A DNA stretch of 28,290 nt from positions 1-28,290 of IMG/VR virus record IMGVR_UViG_3300027754_002431, one strand, 5' to 3'. The notes under the pieces are model-generated. The model ran no database searches. It was not told the origin of the DNA and worked only from the letters and a program-made list of their open reading frames with translations. Source of the DNA: a virus. Positions 13,514 to 19,161 of this stretch are shown in pieces. The number at the start of each line of letters is the position of its first letter. Position 1 is the stretch's first letter. A program made the position numbers and the translations under genes.

Positions 13514-15124
13514 TTGAAAAATTTAAAAATACTATTAAGTGTATTATTTATATTTTGTCTAACTTCCAAAGCTAACGGACAGGCAACATTTACACAAACA
13601 TTTATAGATAAGTGCACTGGTGAAGTAAAACTTGCCACTACTACCTATGTCAATGGAAATGCTTTTGTATCATTCTATGACCAAATGAAAGTATTTACAC
13701 CCGAAGAAGTTCAAAGTGGTGCAATGAAAATTTGGTTACAAGCGGTATATATCACATATGCTAACAAAGGTTGTGCTGCAACGGTAGTTCAACAAACAGT
13801 TCAACAAACAGTAAATCAGGCAGTTCAGCAGGCAGCGGCAGCAGCAGCAACGCAAGCAGCGGCGGCGGCAGCTGCATCGGCAGCAGCAGCGGCTGCATCA
13901 AAAGCAGCAGAAGTAGCGGCATCGGCAGCGGCGGCGGCAGCTGCATCGGCAGCAGCCTCAAAAGCAGCAGAAGAGGCGGCATCAAAAGCGGCGGCAGAAG
14001 CGGCTTCAAAAGCGGCAGCGGCGGCGGCATCGGCAGCAGCTGGTTCAGCGGCTGGTTCGGCGGCTGGTGGGGCTGCATCTGGTGCGGCTAGTTCGGCAGC
14101 TAGTTCAGCTGCTTCATCGGCAGCCGGAGCGGCAGTTCCACCTCCACCGCCAACTCCATCTGCACCAACTCCATCTGCTCCTACACCAGCAGCCAATAAC
14201 ACACCTGCGCCTGCAAGTGGTGGTTCATCACAGAGTAGTAGTGGTGGAGCAGCCCCAAAAGCAGAGGCAAAGGCTGAAGCAAAAGCAGAGGCAAAAGCAG
14301 AGGCAAAAGCTGAAGCTAAATCGGAAAGTAAAAGTGAATCTAAATCTGAATCTAAATCCGAATCAAAGGAAGAATCCAAATCCGAAAGTAAGAGTGAGGA
14401 AAAGAAAGAAGAATCCAAAACCGAATCTAAAAAAGAAGAAAAGAAAGAAGAAAAGAAAAAGGTTGCAATAATAAACCCATTACTATTTGCATCTGATTTA
14501 AGTATAGTACAATCCGATACTGCCAAATGGGATGCAATTGTAACATTGGGTGTATCTCGTTCATCGGCAGCAGGTAATGTTAGTTATTCAGGAACAACTA
14601 TGATATGGTCTAGCTTAAAGCAATTTGCTTTGAGTGGTGGTATTACTAAAATGAACTTAAAGGGTGGAGCATTAGTATCTATGAACTCCTATTCAGTTAC
14701 TACTGCATATTTAAGTGGAACTTTAATGGGGTTAGCTGGATTTACTTGGATTAAACCACATCCTAAATTTGGTGTATATGGTTACAATGTGGGTTTGGTT
14801 AATTTACTATCACCACAAGAAACTGGCGGGTATTCGTATGGTATGAGTAGTTCAACCGTTGTGTTTTGGACTAAACCATATCAAATGAATAAAAAACTAA
14901 CACTTTCACCACAGATATTTACGATGTTACCGGGTGGGAGTTGGGATAGTTCTAATGGGGATATAAAAATGGGTAAAGATTTTGGATTTCTATTAGGAAC
15001 ATCCGTAGATTATAAATTATCCAAAAAGTTTGGTTTGAGTTTTAACTATAAGATAAACACATCAACTGCTTCAGGAGCACCGATATTAAGTAATTTCTTA
15101 ATAGGTTCTAGATTAATGCTTTAG
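13514..15124 (+). CDS. Exported Ala-rich / Lys-Glu-Ser-rich protein with beta-rich C-terminus, TTG start
   Basis: 536 aa. TTG 13514 is required: the codon before it is TGA and the next in-frame ATG (about codon 58) would lose the signal peptide 'MKNLKILLSVLFIFCLTSKANG|Q'. Residues ~24-95 form a small folded region with two Cys ('DKCTGEV', 'NKGCAATV'). Residues ~103-208 are almost all Ala with Ser/Lys/Glu, ~209-240 Pro/Ala/Gly linker, ~248-316 Lys-Ala/Glu-Ala then Lys-Ser/Glu repeats of high charge. The last ~220 residues alternate strands ('LKQFALSGGITKMNLKGGALVSM', 'KFGVYGYNVGLVNLL', 'KFGLSFNYKINT', ending 'GSRLML') and look like an outer-membrane beta barrel or similar. Plausibly a stalk-and-anchor surface protein. 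The Ala-rich part is locally GC-rich in an AT-rich genome. Alone in its unit, and convergent with the minus-strand gene at 15121. Confidence 0.75.
   Translation: MKNLKILLSVLFIFCLTSKANGQATFTQTFIDKCTGEVKLATTTYVNGNAFVSFYDQMKVFTPEEVQSGAMKIWLQAVYITYANKGCAATVVQQTVQQTVNQAVQQAAAAAATQAAAAAAASAAAAAASKAAEVAASAAAAAAASAAASKAAEEAASKAAAEAASKAAAAAASAAAGSAAGSAAGGAASGAASSAASSAASSAAGAAVPPPPPTPSAPTPSAPTPAANNTPAPASGGSSQSSSGGAAPKAEAKAEAKAEAKAEAKAEAKSESKSESKSESKSESKEESKSESKSEEKKEESKTESKKEEKKEEKKKVAIINPLLFASDLSIVQSDTAKWDAIVTLGVSRSSAAGNVSYSGTTMIWSSLKQFALSGGITKMNLKGGALVSMNSYSVTTAYLSGTLMGLAGFTWIKPHPKFGVYGYNVGLVNLLSPQETGGYSYGMSSSTVVFWTKPYQMNKKLTLSPQIFTMLPGGSWDSSNGDIKMGKDFGFLLGTSVDYKLSKKFGLSFNYKINTSTASGAPILSNFLIGSRLML
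13820..14462 (+). repeat. Low-complexity coding repeat (Ala-rich, then Lys/Glu/Ser)
   Basis: GCA/GCG/GCT-rich tract (about 13820-14133) coding poly-Ala blocks separated by Ser, Lys and Glu, followed by Pro-rich repeats of CCATCTGCA type and then near-perfect tandem units coding KAEA (about 14256-14320) and KSES/KEES (about 14320-14400). The frame is uninterrupted. Such tracts expand and contract by slippage, so length may vary between isolates, and they also create long meaningless open frames on both strands. Confidence 0.85.
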
Positions 15125-15279
15125 ATTCCTAAAACTTCATCCATTTCTTCAATAACTTGCTTGGTAATATCAGTTTGACCAGCAAGGTTTAACCCTGCCA
15201 TAGTAATACTAAATACCGCAGCTGAAACTACAATTGTTCCAATTGAATAAACTAATGCTTTTGTAAAAAATGTTTTCAT
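15121..15279 (-). CDS. 52-aa minus-strand single-span membrane protein
   Basis: On the minus strand ATG at 15279-15277 opens a frame to TAA at 15123-15121. The product begins MKTFFTKALVYSIGT, has one strong hydrophobic segment (about residues 8-30, 'ALVYSIGTIVVSAAVFSITMA') and an acidic tail ending 'VIEEMDEVLGI'. A good ribosome site GGGAG lies four bases upstream (15288-15284), and the 15-mer ATATATTTATATATA is at 15308-15294 on the same strand. Its stop overlaps the stop of the convergent plus-strand gene by three bases. It is the only minus-strand gene supported in the window. Function unknown; small membrane regulators or antiholins look like this. Confidence 0.68.
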   Translation of the reverse strand: MKTFFTKALVYSIGTIVVSAAVFSITMAGLNLAGQTDITKQVIEEMDEVLGI

Positions 15280-15293
15280 ATAACTCCCGAATG

Positions 15294-15308
15294 TATATAT
15301 AAATATAT
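15294..15308 (-). promoter_or_regulatory. Late-promoter-like 15-mer on the minus strand
   Basis: Read on the minus strand this is ATATATTTATATATA, identical to 12421-12435 and 19139-19153 on the plus strand. It lies 14 bases upstream of the minus-strand ATG at 15279 with GGGAG in between. No CAAA (TTTG on the minus strand) occurs about 20 bases further upstream. Its orientation follows the gene rather than the genome, which supports a promoter role. Confidence 0.5.
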
Positions 15309-15341
15309 TAAAAAAATATTTTGAAAATAATTAAGAAAAAA

Positions 15342-15373
15342 TTAGGAAATGTAAAATAAATTGCCTACCTTTA
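15342..15373 (+). promoter_or_regulatory. Repeated promoter-leader, copy 1
   Basis: TTAG (15342-15345), 20-base spacer, TACCTTTA (15366-15373), compared with Bacteroidota TTTG-N20-TAnnTTTG. From TTGC at 15361 through the ATG at 15409 the sequence is nearly identical to copy 2 (15913-15964): only three mismatches before the A-tract. The -33 box is weak here; conservation of the -7 region and leader is the stronger evidence. Likely drives the small gene at 15409. Confidence 0.6.
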
Positions 15374-15408
15374 TAGAGTAGTAAGAGATAAACATAAAAA
15401 ATAAAGAT

Positions 15409-15609
15409 ATGAGTAACGAAGAGATTGTTTCAATGAGTGTGAGTGAGTATTGTGATTTGTTAATCACAATGGCGGAGTTCGCTGGGAGTAATGACCCCCA
15501 TAAGGTCAATTGGGATTACACCTTTTGGCATGGGGTGGTGAGTGAGGAGCGTTACGCAGAGGTAATACCTGCGTTGGTGGAGAGAGGTTTTGAGTCTTGG
15601 ATGGCTTAA
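15409..15609 (+). CDS. Uncharacterised 66-aa acidic protein
   Basis: Begins 'MSNEEIVSMSVSEYCDLLITMAEFAG' and ends 'ALVERGFESWMA'; helical, acidic, with several Trp ('NWDYTFWHGVV'). No family recognised. Directly follows promoter-leader copy 1 and opens a run of small genes up to 17604 that resembles the early region of large phages, whose small proteins often interfere with host functions. Its length, good start context and tandem setting support a real gene. Confidence 0.62.
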   Translation: MSNEEIVSMSVSEYCDLLITMAEFAGSNDPHKVNWDYTFWHGVVSEERYAEVIPALVERGFESWMA

Positions 15610-15640
15610 TTTTAATTTTTAAACATAAAACAATAAATAT

Positions 15641-15871
15641 ATGAGAAATGGATTGAGTATTTCAACATTAAAAGCGATTGAAGCAGAGTTTGGTGATTTT
15701 GAAATCAAACAAGTTTGGGGTGGTGATTATAATGTGTTTTTCCGATTTGGATATTGGAGAAGCGTTGATTTGGCTAAATTACAGGCCATCATCGGTGGTT
15801 CGAATGAGGTAGTTGAAGATGCAGATTACGATGAAGATTGTGGATATTTATTTATGTATCGCCTAAAATAA
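15641..15871 (+). CDS. Uncharacterised 76-aa protein
   Basis: Starts 'MRNGLSISTLKAIEAEFGDFEIKQVWGGDYNVFFRFGYWRSVDLAKLQAIIGG' with mixed helix/strand appearance and an acidic end ('VVEDADYDEDCGYLFMYRLK'). No family recognised. Leader 'TTTTTAAACATAAAACAATAAATAT' shares the TAAACATAAAA phrase of the two promoter-leaders, typical of A-rich flavobacterial start regions. Probably in one transcript with 15409. Confidence 0.6.
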   Translation: MRNGLSISTLKAIEAEFGDFEIKQVWGGDYNVFFRFGYWRSVDLAKLQAIIGGSNEVVEDADYDEDCGYLFMYRLK

Positions 15872-15893
15872 TTAAAAAATATTTCACAAAGAC

Positions 15894-15925
15894 GTTGCAT
15901 AATTGAATTATTTTGCTTACCTTTA
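15894..15925 (+). promoter_or_regulatory. Repeated promoter-leader, copy 2
   Basis: GTTG (15894-15897), exactly 20 bases, TACCTTTA (15918-15925). The -7 box and the following leader TATAGAGTAATAAGAGTTAAACATAAA repeat copy 1 at 15361-15411 with three substitutions and a one-base shift in the A-tract. Starts about 37 bases before the ATG at 15962. The duplicated leader suggests two genes under the same early control. Confidence 0.62.
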
Positions 15926-15961
15926 TAGAGTAATAAGAGTTAAACATAAAAAAACAAAAAT

Positions 15962-16267
15962 ATGATGAATGAAGCCCCAATTCCAATGCAAGTTCAAAGA
16001 AACTTTTTAAATGAGCTTAATCTTTTCATTGAGTATTGTAATGATTTCTACAACATTAAGAGTGGTATGTATCCCATTGCTAAACGCAGTGAGATTATCA
16101 ACGCAATTGGTGAGTACTTAACCGAACCACATGAATTTGATATTCAGTTTGATTCAATTGATAGAGAGAAAGTTAGAGAGATATTAGAACCCAATTACAA
16201 TTATGCAGGTGTTAGTGGTGGGTTCACATTAGGACCAGCAATTGAGTTTTCGGTTTGTGAAGAATAA
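15962..16267 (+). CDS. Uncharacterised 101-aa protein
   Basis: Tandem ATGs at 15962 and 15965; either may be used. Residues 1-60 look helical ('NFLNELNLFIEYCNDFYNIK', 'AKRSEIINAIGEYL'), the rest mixed, ending 'GFTLGPAIEFSVCEE'. Acidic. No family recognised. First gene after promoter-leader copy 2 and followed at 12 bases by the 58-aa gene, so probably the head of a small-gene operon running to 17604 or 18166. Confidence 0.62.
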   Translation: MMNEAPIPMQVQRNFLNELNLFIEYCNDFYNIKSGMYPIAKRSEIINAIGEYLTEPHEFDIQFDSIDREKVREILEPNYNYAGVSGGFTLGPAIEFSVCEE

Positions 16268-16279
16268 AATATAAAAGTT

Positions 16280-16456
16280 ATGAAAAATTTCCAATTTAAT
16301 TACTACGGCTGGGTGCCAGGTTACAATGATTTTGATGATGAGCAAATCTTCATCTCTGCTCCTTCAAAAGAGGAAGCAATTAAAATCTTCAATTCTATAA
16401 AAAGGTTCATTAAATACGGACCAGAAATTATTGAGTTAGACACTTTAAACAAATAA
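16280..16456 (+). CDS. Uncharacterised 58-aa protein
   Basis: Product starts 'MKNFQFNYYGWVPGYNDFDDEQIFISAPSK' and continues as a helix 'EEAIKIFNSIKRFI' before 'YGPEIIELDTLNK'. The beta-hairpin plus helix layout and tight packing between neighbours (12 bases before, 3 bases after) support a real gene despite its size. A-rich leader AATATAAAAGTT. Function unknown. Confidence 0.6.
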   Translation: MKNFQFNYYGWVPGYNDFDDEQIFISAPSKEEAIKIFNSIKRFIKYGPEIIELDTLNK

Positions 16457-16459
16457 GAT

Positions 16460-16699
16460 ATGAGTTTTATTAGATTTAACAGACATGCCAATATGACTTC
16501 GGAAACGCGAGGTGAAATTATGGATATTCTTAAAGAGGTTGATTTCAATACTGGTTTTGACCTTATGAATATGTTATACGGATTATTTGATGGCTACCTT
16601 TACGATGATTTACTTGAAGTAGCTAGAGGTGCAAAAGTAGATAAGGCACTTTACAATAGAATAGAAAATGTAGTTTCAGTTATTAAAAATTATTTATAA
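16460..16699 (+). CDS. Uncharacterised 79-aa protein
   Basis: Starts 'MSFIRFNRHANMTSETRGEIMDILKEVDF'; mostly helical, with 'FDLMNMLYGLFDGYLYDDLLEVARG' in the middle and a hydrophobic end 'VVSVIKNYL'. No family recognised. Three bases after the stop of the 58-aa gene, in the same small-gene run. Confidence 0.6.
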   Translation: MSFIRFNRHANMTSETRGEIMDILKEVDFNTGFDLMNMLYGLFDGYLYDDLLEVARGAKVDKALYNRIENVVSVIKNYL

Positions 16700-16717
16700 A
16701 CTTTAAAAAATAAAACA

Positions 16718-17170
16718 ATGGGATTAGACATGTATTTAGAGAAAAGAACCTATGTTAGACAATGGGATTTTCAAAAGCCAGAAGAGCAGTACAATGTAGA
16801 AGTGACCAAAGGTGGTGAACCTGCAAACATTAAATCCGAAAGGGTTACGCATGTTTGTGAAGAACTTGGTTATTGGCGAAAGGCAAATCAAATTCATAAT
16901 TGGTTTGTGCAGAATGTGCAAGATGGTATAGATAATTGCGGTGAATATTCTATTAGTAAAGCTCATTTAGAAGAGCTATTGGATTTATGTAAGCAAGTTC
17001 AATCAGACCATTCGCAAGCAGAAGAATTATTACCTTCAGCAAGTGGTTTCTTCTTTGGTGAAACTGATTACGATGAGTGGTATTACAAAGATATTGACCA
17101 CACAATTGAGATTTTAGAAGAAGCATTAAGTGATACCGGTGCTGATTACTATTACTCATCTTCTTGGTAA
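16718..17170 (+). CDS. Conserved phage/bacterial protein of unknown function ('GLDMYL' family)
   Basis: 150 aa. The opening 'GLDMYLEKRTYVRQWDF', the middle 'ELGYWRKANQIHNWFVQNVQDGIDNCGEY' and the late 'LPSASGFFFGETDYDEWYYKDIDHTIEIL' with end 'YYYSSSW' match a family of proteins of about this length that I recall from many phages and some bacteria, always without an assigned role. The conserved Trp, His, Asp and Tyr residues suggest a folded ligand-binding or enzymatic domain. Sits in the small-gene run, one base before the lipoprotein gene. Confidence 0.75.
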   Translation: MGLDMYLEKRTYVRQWDFQKPEEQYNVEVTKGGEPANIKSERVTHVCEELGYWRKANQIHNWFVQNVQDGIDNCGEYSISKAHLEELLDLCKQVQSDHSQAEELLPSASGFFFGETDYDEWYYKDIDHTIEILEEALSDTGADYYYSSSW

Positions 17171-17171
17171 T

Positions 17172-17438
17172 ATGAAACGGATACTAACATTCTATATGAT
17201 TATCATAGTACTAGGTGCTATGATTTTCGGAGCTTGTTCAAATGACCCAATGTCAAAAGAACGATTGGGTAAAGATAATGGGTTTGAGGTAGAATACCTT
17301 TTTGAGAAAGATGGAGTGAAGGTGTATCGTTTTTTTGATGTAGGACACTATCATTATTTTACAACCAAAGGTGAAACCATTTCTGTACAAAGAGTGGATA
17401 AAAACACAACCTATAACGAAAACATAAAATCTTATTAA
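17172..17438 (+). CDS. Small lipoprotein
   Basis: 88 aa from ATG 17172; an in-frame upstream ATG at 17130 lies inside the previous gene and would bury the signal. 'MKRILTFYMIIIVLGAMIFGACSND' is a lipoprotein signal with Cys 22 in a FGAC lipobox. Mature part ~65 residues with beta character ('FEVEYLFEKDGVKVYRFFDVGHYHYFTTKGETISVQRVDK'), like a small DUF-type lipoprotein domain. Export to the envelope from an otherwise cytosolic early gene group hints at superinfection exclusion, a role known for small phage lipoproteins (for example Cor-like and Llp-like), but no homology to those is seen. Confidence 0.72.
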   Translation: MKRILTFYMIIIVLGAMIFGACSNDPMSKERLGKDNGFEVEYLFEKDGVKVYRFFDVGHYHYFTTKGETISVQRVDKNTTYNENIKSY

Positions 17439-17439
17439 T

Positions 17440-17604
17440 ATGGAACTAACGCTAGGAGATTTACAACAAATTGAATTGATTTGTATTGAGGCATCTGCTT
17501 GGGGATTGAGAGAGGAAGTGGTAGATGAGGCAGAACGATTGATTAGAGATGGATACGAACCGGTGGTAGCGTATGAGATTGCATTTGAAGATTGGGTTAA
17601 ATAA
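17440..17604 (+). CDS. Uncharacterised 54-aa acidic protein
   Basis: Frame from ATG 17440 to TAA 17604, product starting 'MELTLGDLQQIELICIEASAWGL' and ending 'AYEIAFEDWVK'. Helical, strongly acidic, with a REEVVDEAERLIRDG central helix. One base after the lipoprotein stop (TAATATG) and 10 bases before the next gene. No family recognised; helical acidic small phage proteins often bind host enzymes. Confidence 0.6.
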   Translation: MELTLGDLQQIELICIEASAWGLREEVVDEAERLIRDGYEPVVAYEIAFEDWVK

Positions 17605-17614
17605 AACATAATAT

Positions 17615-18166
17615 ATGAGCAATTTACAAACTTACATAAAGTATTACGAAGATAATGTCCAATTGGCAAGGTCTTACGCTAACAAAGGCGAGATGGGTAT
17701 GGTTCGTTCCACTATGAAAGAGGTGGTAGAAGGATTGTTAGATTTGATTTGGAAAACTGAAATTGGTGGTGAATCAAAGAAAAATGATTTTATTGAATCC
17801 GTATCTAAAAGTGGTTATACCTTAAAGTTTCAGGTAGATAGACACCTATACCATACCGATGGAACTATGGCAAAGATTGGTGAATGTAAAGCATATTTAG
17901 ATAGATGTTTTATGGAAAGGGCTAGTTCAGATTTTGGTAGAATCCTAAATGGAGTTCAATCAAAACCAACTACTTTTATCCTTGCATTAGAAAATTCTGT
18001 GAGTGATAAGGCATACGAATACTATATGGATGAAGGCAATATACATAAAGTATTTTATCTATGCGATGGAAAGCGTTCATCAACCAAACCTATATGGCGT
18101 AATCCACATTACAAACCAATAAACGAAAACAAATTACAAGATTTTGTTAATTTTATTAAAAAATAA
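17615..18166 (+). CDS. Possible PD-(D/E)XK nuclease-fold protein
   Basis: 183 aa. N-terminal helices ('QTYIKYYEDNVQLARSYANKGEM...STMKEVVEGLLDLIW') lead to 'LYHTDGTMAKIGECKAYLDRCFMERASSDFG', where D82 and E90-x-K92 have the order and spacing of a PD-(D/E)XK catalytic core, followed by a strand 'TTFILALENSV'. This resembles restriction-endonuclease-like folds in which ECK ends the second strand. It could be a degrading or repair nuclease; the match is short and could be chance. The gene ends at a strong terminator and precedes a clear nuclease of the same superfamily. Confidence 0.6.
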   Translation: MSNLQTYIKYYEDNVQLARSYANKGEMGMVRSTMKEVVEGLLDLIWKTEIGGESKKNDFIESVSKSGYTLKFQVDRHLYHTDGTMAKIGECKAYLDRCFMERASSDFGRILNGVQSKPTTFILALENSVSDKAYEYYMDEGNIHKVFYLCDGKRSSTKPIWRNPHYKPINENKLQDFVNFIKK

Positions 18167-18172
18167 TTGAAG

Positions 18173-18200
18173 AAAGATTTGGGAAACCGAATCTTTTTTT
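18173..18200 (+). terminator. Rho-independent terminator with GAAA tetraloop
   Basis: AAAGATT (18173-18179) pairs with AATCTTT (18190-18196); T.G and two G-C pairs extend the stem to a GAAA tetraloop (18183-18186), and T residues run to 18200. It closes the small-gene transcript seven bases after the stop of 17615-18166. The left arm contains the -33 box of the next promoter. Confidence 0.87.
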
Positions 18201-18209
18201 GTATCTTTG
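18178..18209 (+). promoter_or_regulatory. Consensus Bacteroidota promoter nested in a terminator
   Basis: TTTG (18178-18181), 20-base spacer, TATCTTTG (18202-18209): a full match to the TTTG-N19/20-TAnnTTTG consensus of the Bacteroidota housekeeping sigma factor. The -33 box is in the left arm of the terminator hairpin and the -7 box starts two bases after its T-tract. It should start transcription about 10-20 bases before the ATG at 18227, driving the Fe-S nuclease gene. Best evidence in the window for the host phylum. Confidence 0.78.
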
Positions 18210-18226
18210 TATTTAAAGAAAATGTT

Positions 18227-19096
18227 ATGGCAAGAGTAAGTTATTCGAGATATTCAATGTGGACTACCTGTCCACAACAATACAAGTTTAATTATATTGA
18301 TAAGTTAGGTGTTTACTCTGGTTCCATCCACACAATCTTTGGTACTGCATTCCACGAAACCTTACAACACTACTTGGACATATTCTATAATCGCACAAAA
18401 AAGGAGGCCAACGAAATAGATTTACCTGCTTTACTCAAAGAACGGCTTGTAGATACTTTTAAGAAGGAGCACGAAGGATTTGAAGAAGGAAAATTCGTAT
18501 GTAGTAAAGATGAACTAATGGAGTTCTACAATGATGGAGTCATTTGTTTGGAATGGTTCAAAAAGCATAGTGATGATTTCTTCACAAAGAAAGGATGGGA
18601 ACTAGTAGGTATTGAATTACCACTAAACATTCAATTGAAACCTAATGTAAGTATGTTAGGGTATCTCGACATAGTAGTACGCCATAAAGAGTTCAACCTA
18701 TTAAAGATTATTGACTTCAAAACATCAACACGAGGGTGGTCCAAAGAACAAAAGGCAGATAAAACAAAACTAAACCAACTACTATTATACAAACATTATT
18801 ATTCAGAGCAATATAATCATCCGATAGATAGAATACAGGTAGAGTTCCAAATCATTAAACGAAAGATTAGTGAGAATACGGAATATACCATTCCACGTAT
18901 TTCTAAATTAATTCCTGCTAATGGTGGTCCATCGGTAGCTCGTGCAGTTAAAGATTTTATGAGGTTCGTAGATTCAGTATTCAACGAAGATGGAACAGAT
19001 AATTTAGATGCAGATTATACACCAAATCCTGGTGAGGGTAATAAGAATTGCAGGTTCTGCGAGTTTAAGGATAGATGCCCTGCTCGCCAAAAATAA
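18227..19096 (+). CDS. Fe-S PD-(D/E)XK nuclease (Cas4/RecB-like exonuclease)
   Basis: 289 aa from ATG 18227; the TTG at 18167 lies ahead of the promoter and is rejected. Motifs: 'SYSRYSMWTTCPQQYKF' (Cys 15), 'GTAFHETLQHYL' (His 43), 'GIELPL' (Glu 130), 'GYLDIVV' (Asp 148), 'IIDFKTS' (Asp 163, Lys 165), 'NQLLLYKHYY' (Gln 183-type QxxxY), and C-terminal 'NCRFCEFKDRCP' (Cys 275, 278, 284). One N-terminal and three C-terminal Cys are the 4Fe-4S pattern of Cas4, AddB and related phage exonucleases, which resect or process DNA ends in recombination and replication. No Cas1/Cas2 or repeats are near, so a CRISPR role is not supported. Own promoter upstream. Confidence 0.9.
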   Translation: MARVSYSRYSMWTTCPQQYKFNYIDKLGVYSGSIHTIFGTAFHETLQHYLDIFYNRTKKEANEIDLPALLKERLVDTFKKEHEGFEEGKFVCSKDELMEFYNDGVICLEWFKKHSDDFFTKKGWELVGIELPLNIQLKPNVSMLGYLDIVVRHKEFNLLKIIDFKTSTRGWSKEQKADKTKLNQLLLYKHYYSEQYNHPIDRIQVEFQIIKRKISENTEYTIPRISKLIPANGGPSVARAVKDFMRFVDSVFNEDGTDNLDADYTPNPGEGNKNCRFCEFKDRCPARQK

Positions 19097-19119
19097 TTCA
19101 ATTATTTTCGTAATTTTTT
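19090..19119 (+). terminator. Weak AT-only hairpin after the nuclease gene
   Basis: AAAATAAT (19090-19097) pairs with ATTATTTT (19101-19108) around TCA, followed after five bases by a run of six T (19114-19119). The TAA stop of the nuclease gene lies inside the left arm. A stem without G or C is thermodynamically weak, so termination here would be partial at best. Confidence 0.35.
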
Positions 19120-19153
19120 GTATATATATATTTATATTATATATTTATATATA
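19117..19153 (+). promoter_or_regulatory. AT-rich promoter region with tandem ATATATTTATAT motifs
   Basis: Two overlapping readings. As a host-type promoter: TTTG (19117-19120), 19-base spacer, TATATTTA (19140-19147). As the phage motif: ATATATTTATATTA at 19126-19139 (identical to 25035-25048) followed by the 15-mer ATATATTTATATATA at 19139-19153 (identical to 12421-12435). The ATG at 19162 follows the 15-mer after 8 bases, the same spacing as at 12444. Likely start of the 19162-25030 unit. Confidence 0.52.
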
Positions 19154-19161
19154 TAAAATAA

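Noticed and set aside
13771-14526. Long open frames on both strands overlapping the Ala/Lys-rich tract (for example 13825-14526 minus, 13771-14091 plus, 14067-14471 plus).
   Set aside because: They are out-of-frame readings of a low-complexity GCN/AAR repeat and give implausible Ala/Leu/Pro/Arg-only proteins without start context.
15120-15133. Bidirectional terminator TTTAG-ATTC-CTAAA between the convergent genes.
   Set aside because: The five-base stem is too weak and has no real T-tract on either strand.
18227-19096. Reading the Cas4-like nuclease as part of a CRISPR system.
   Set aside because: No repeat array, Cas1 or Cas2 is present; Fe-S PD-(D/E)XK nucleases are common in phage recombination.
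19121-19155. Replication origin in the AT-only tract.
   Set aside because: It is short, lacks iterons or DnaA-box-like repeats, and is better explained by tandem copies of the promoter-like motif.
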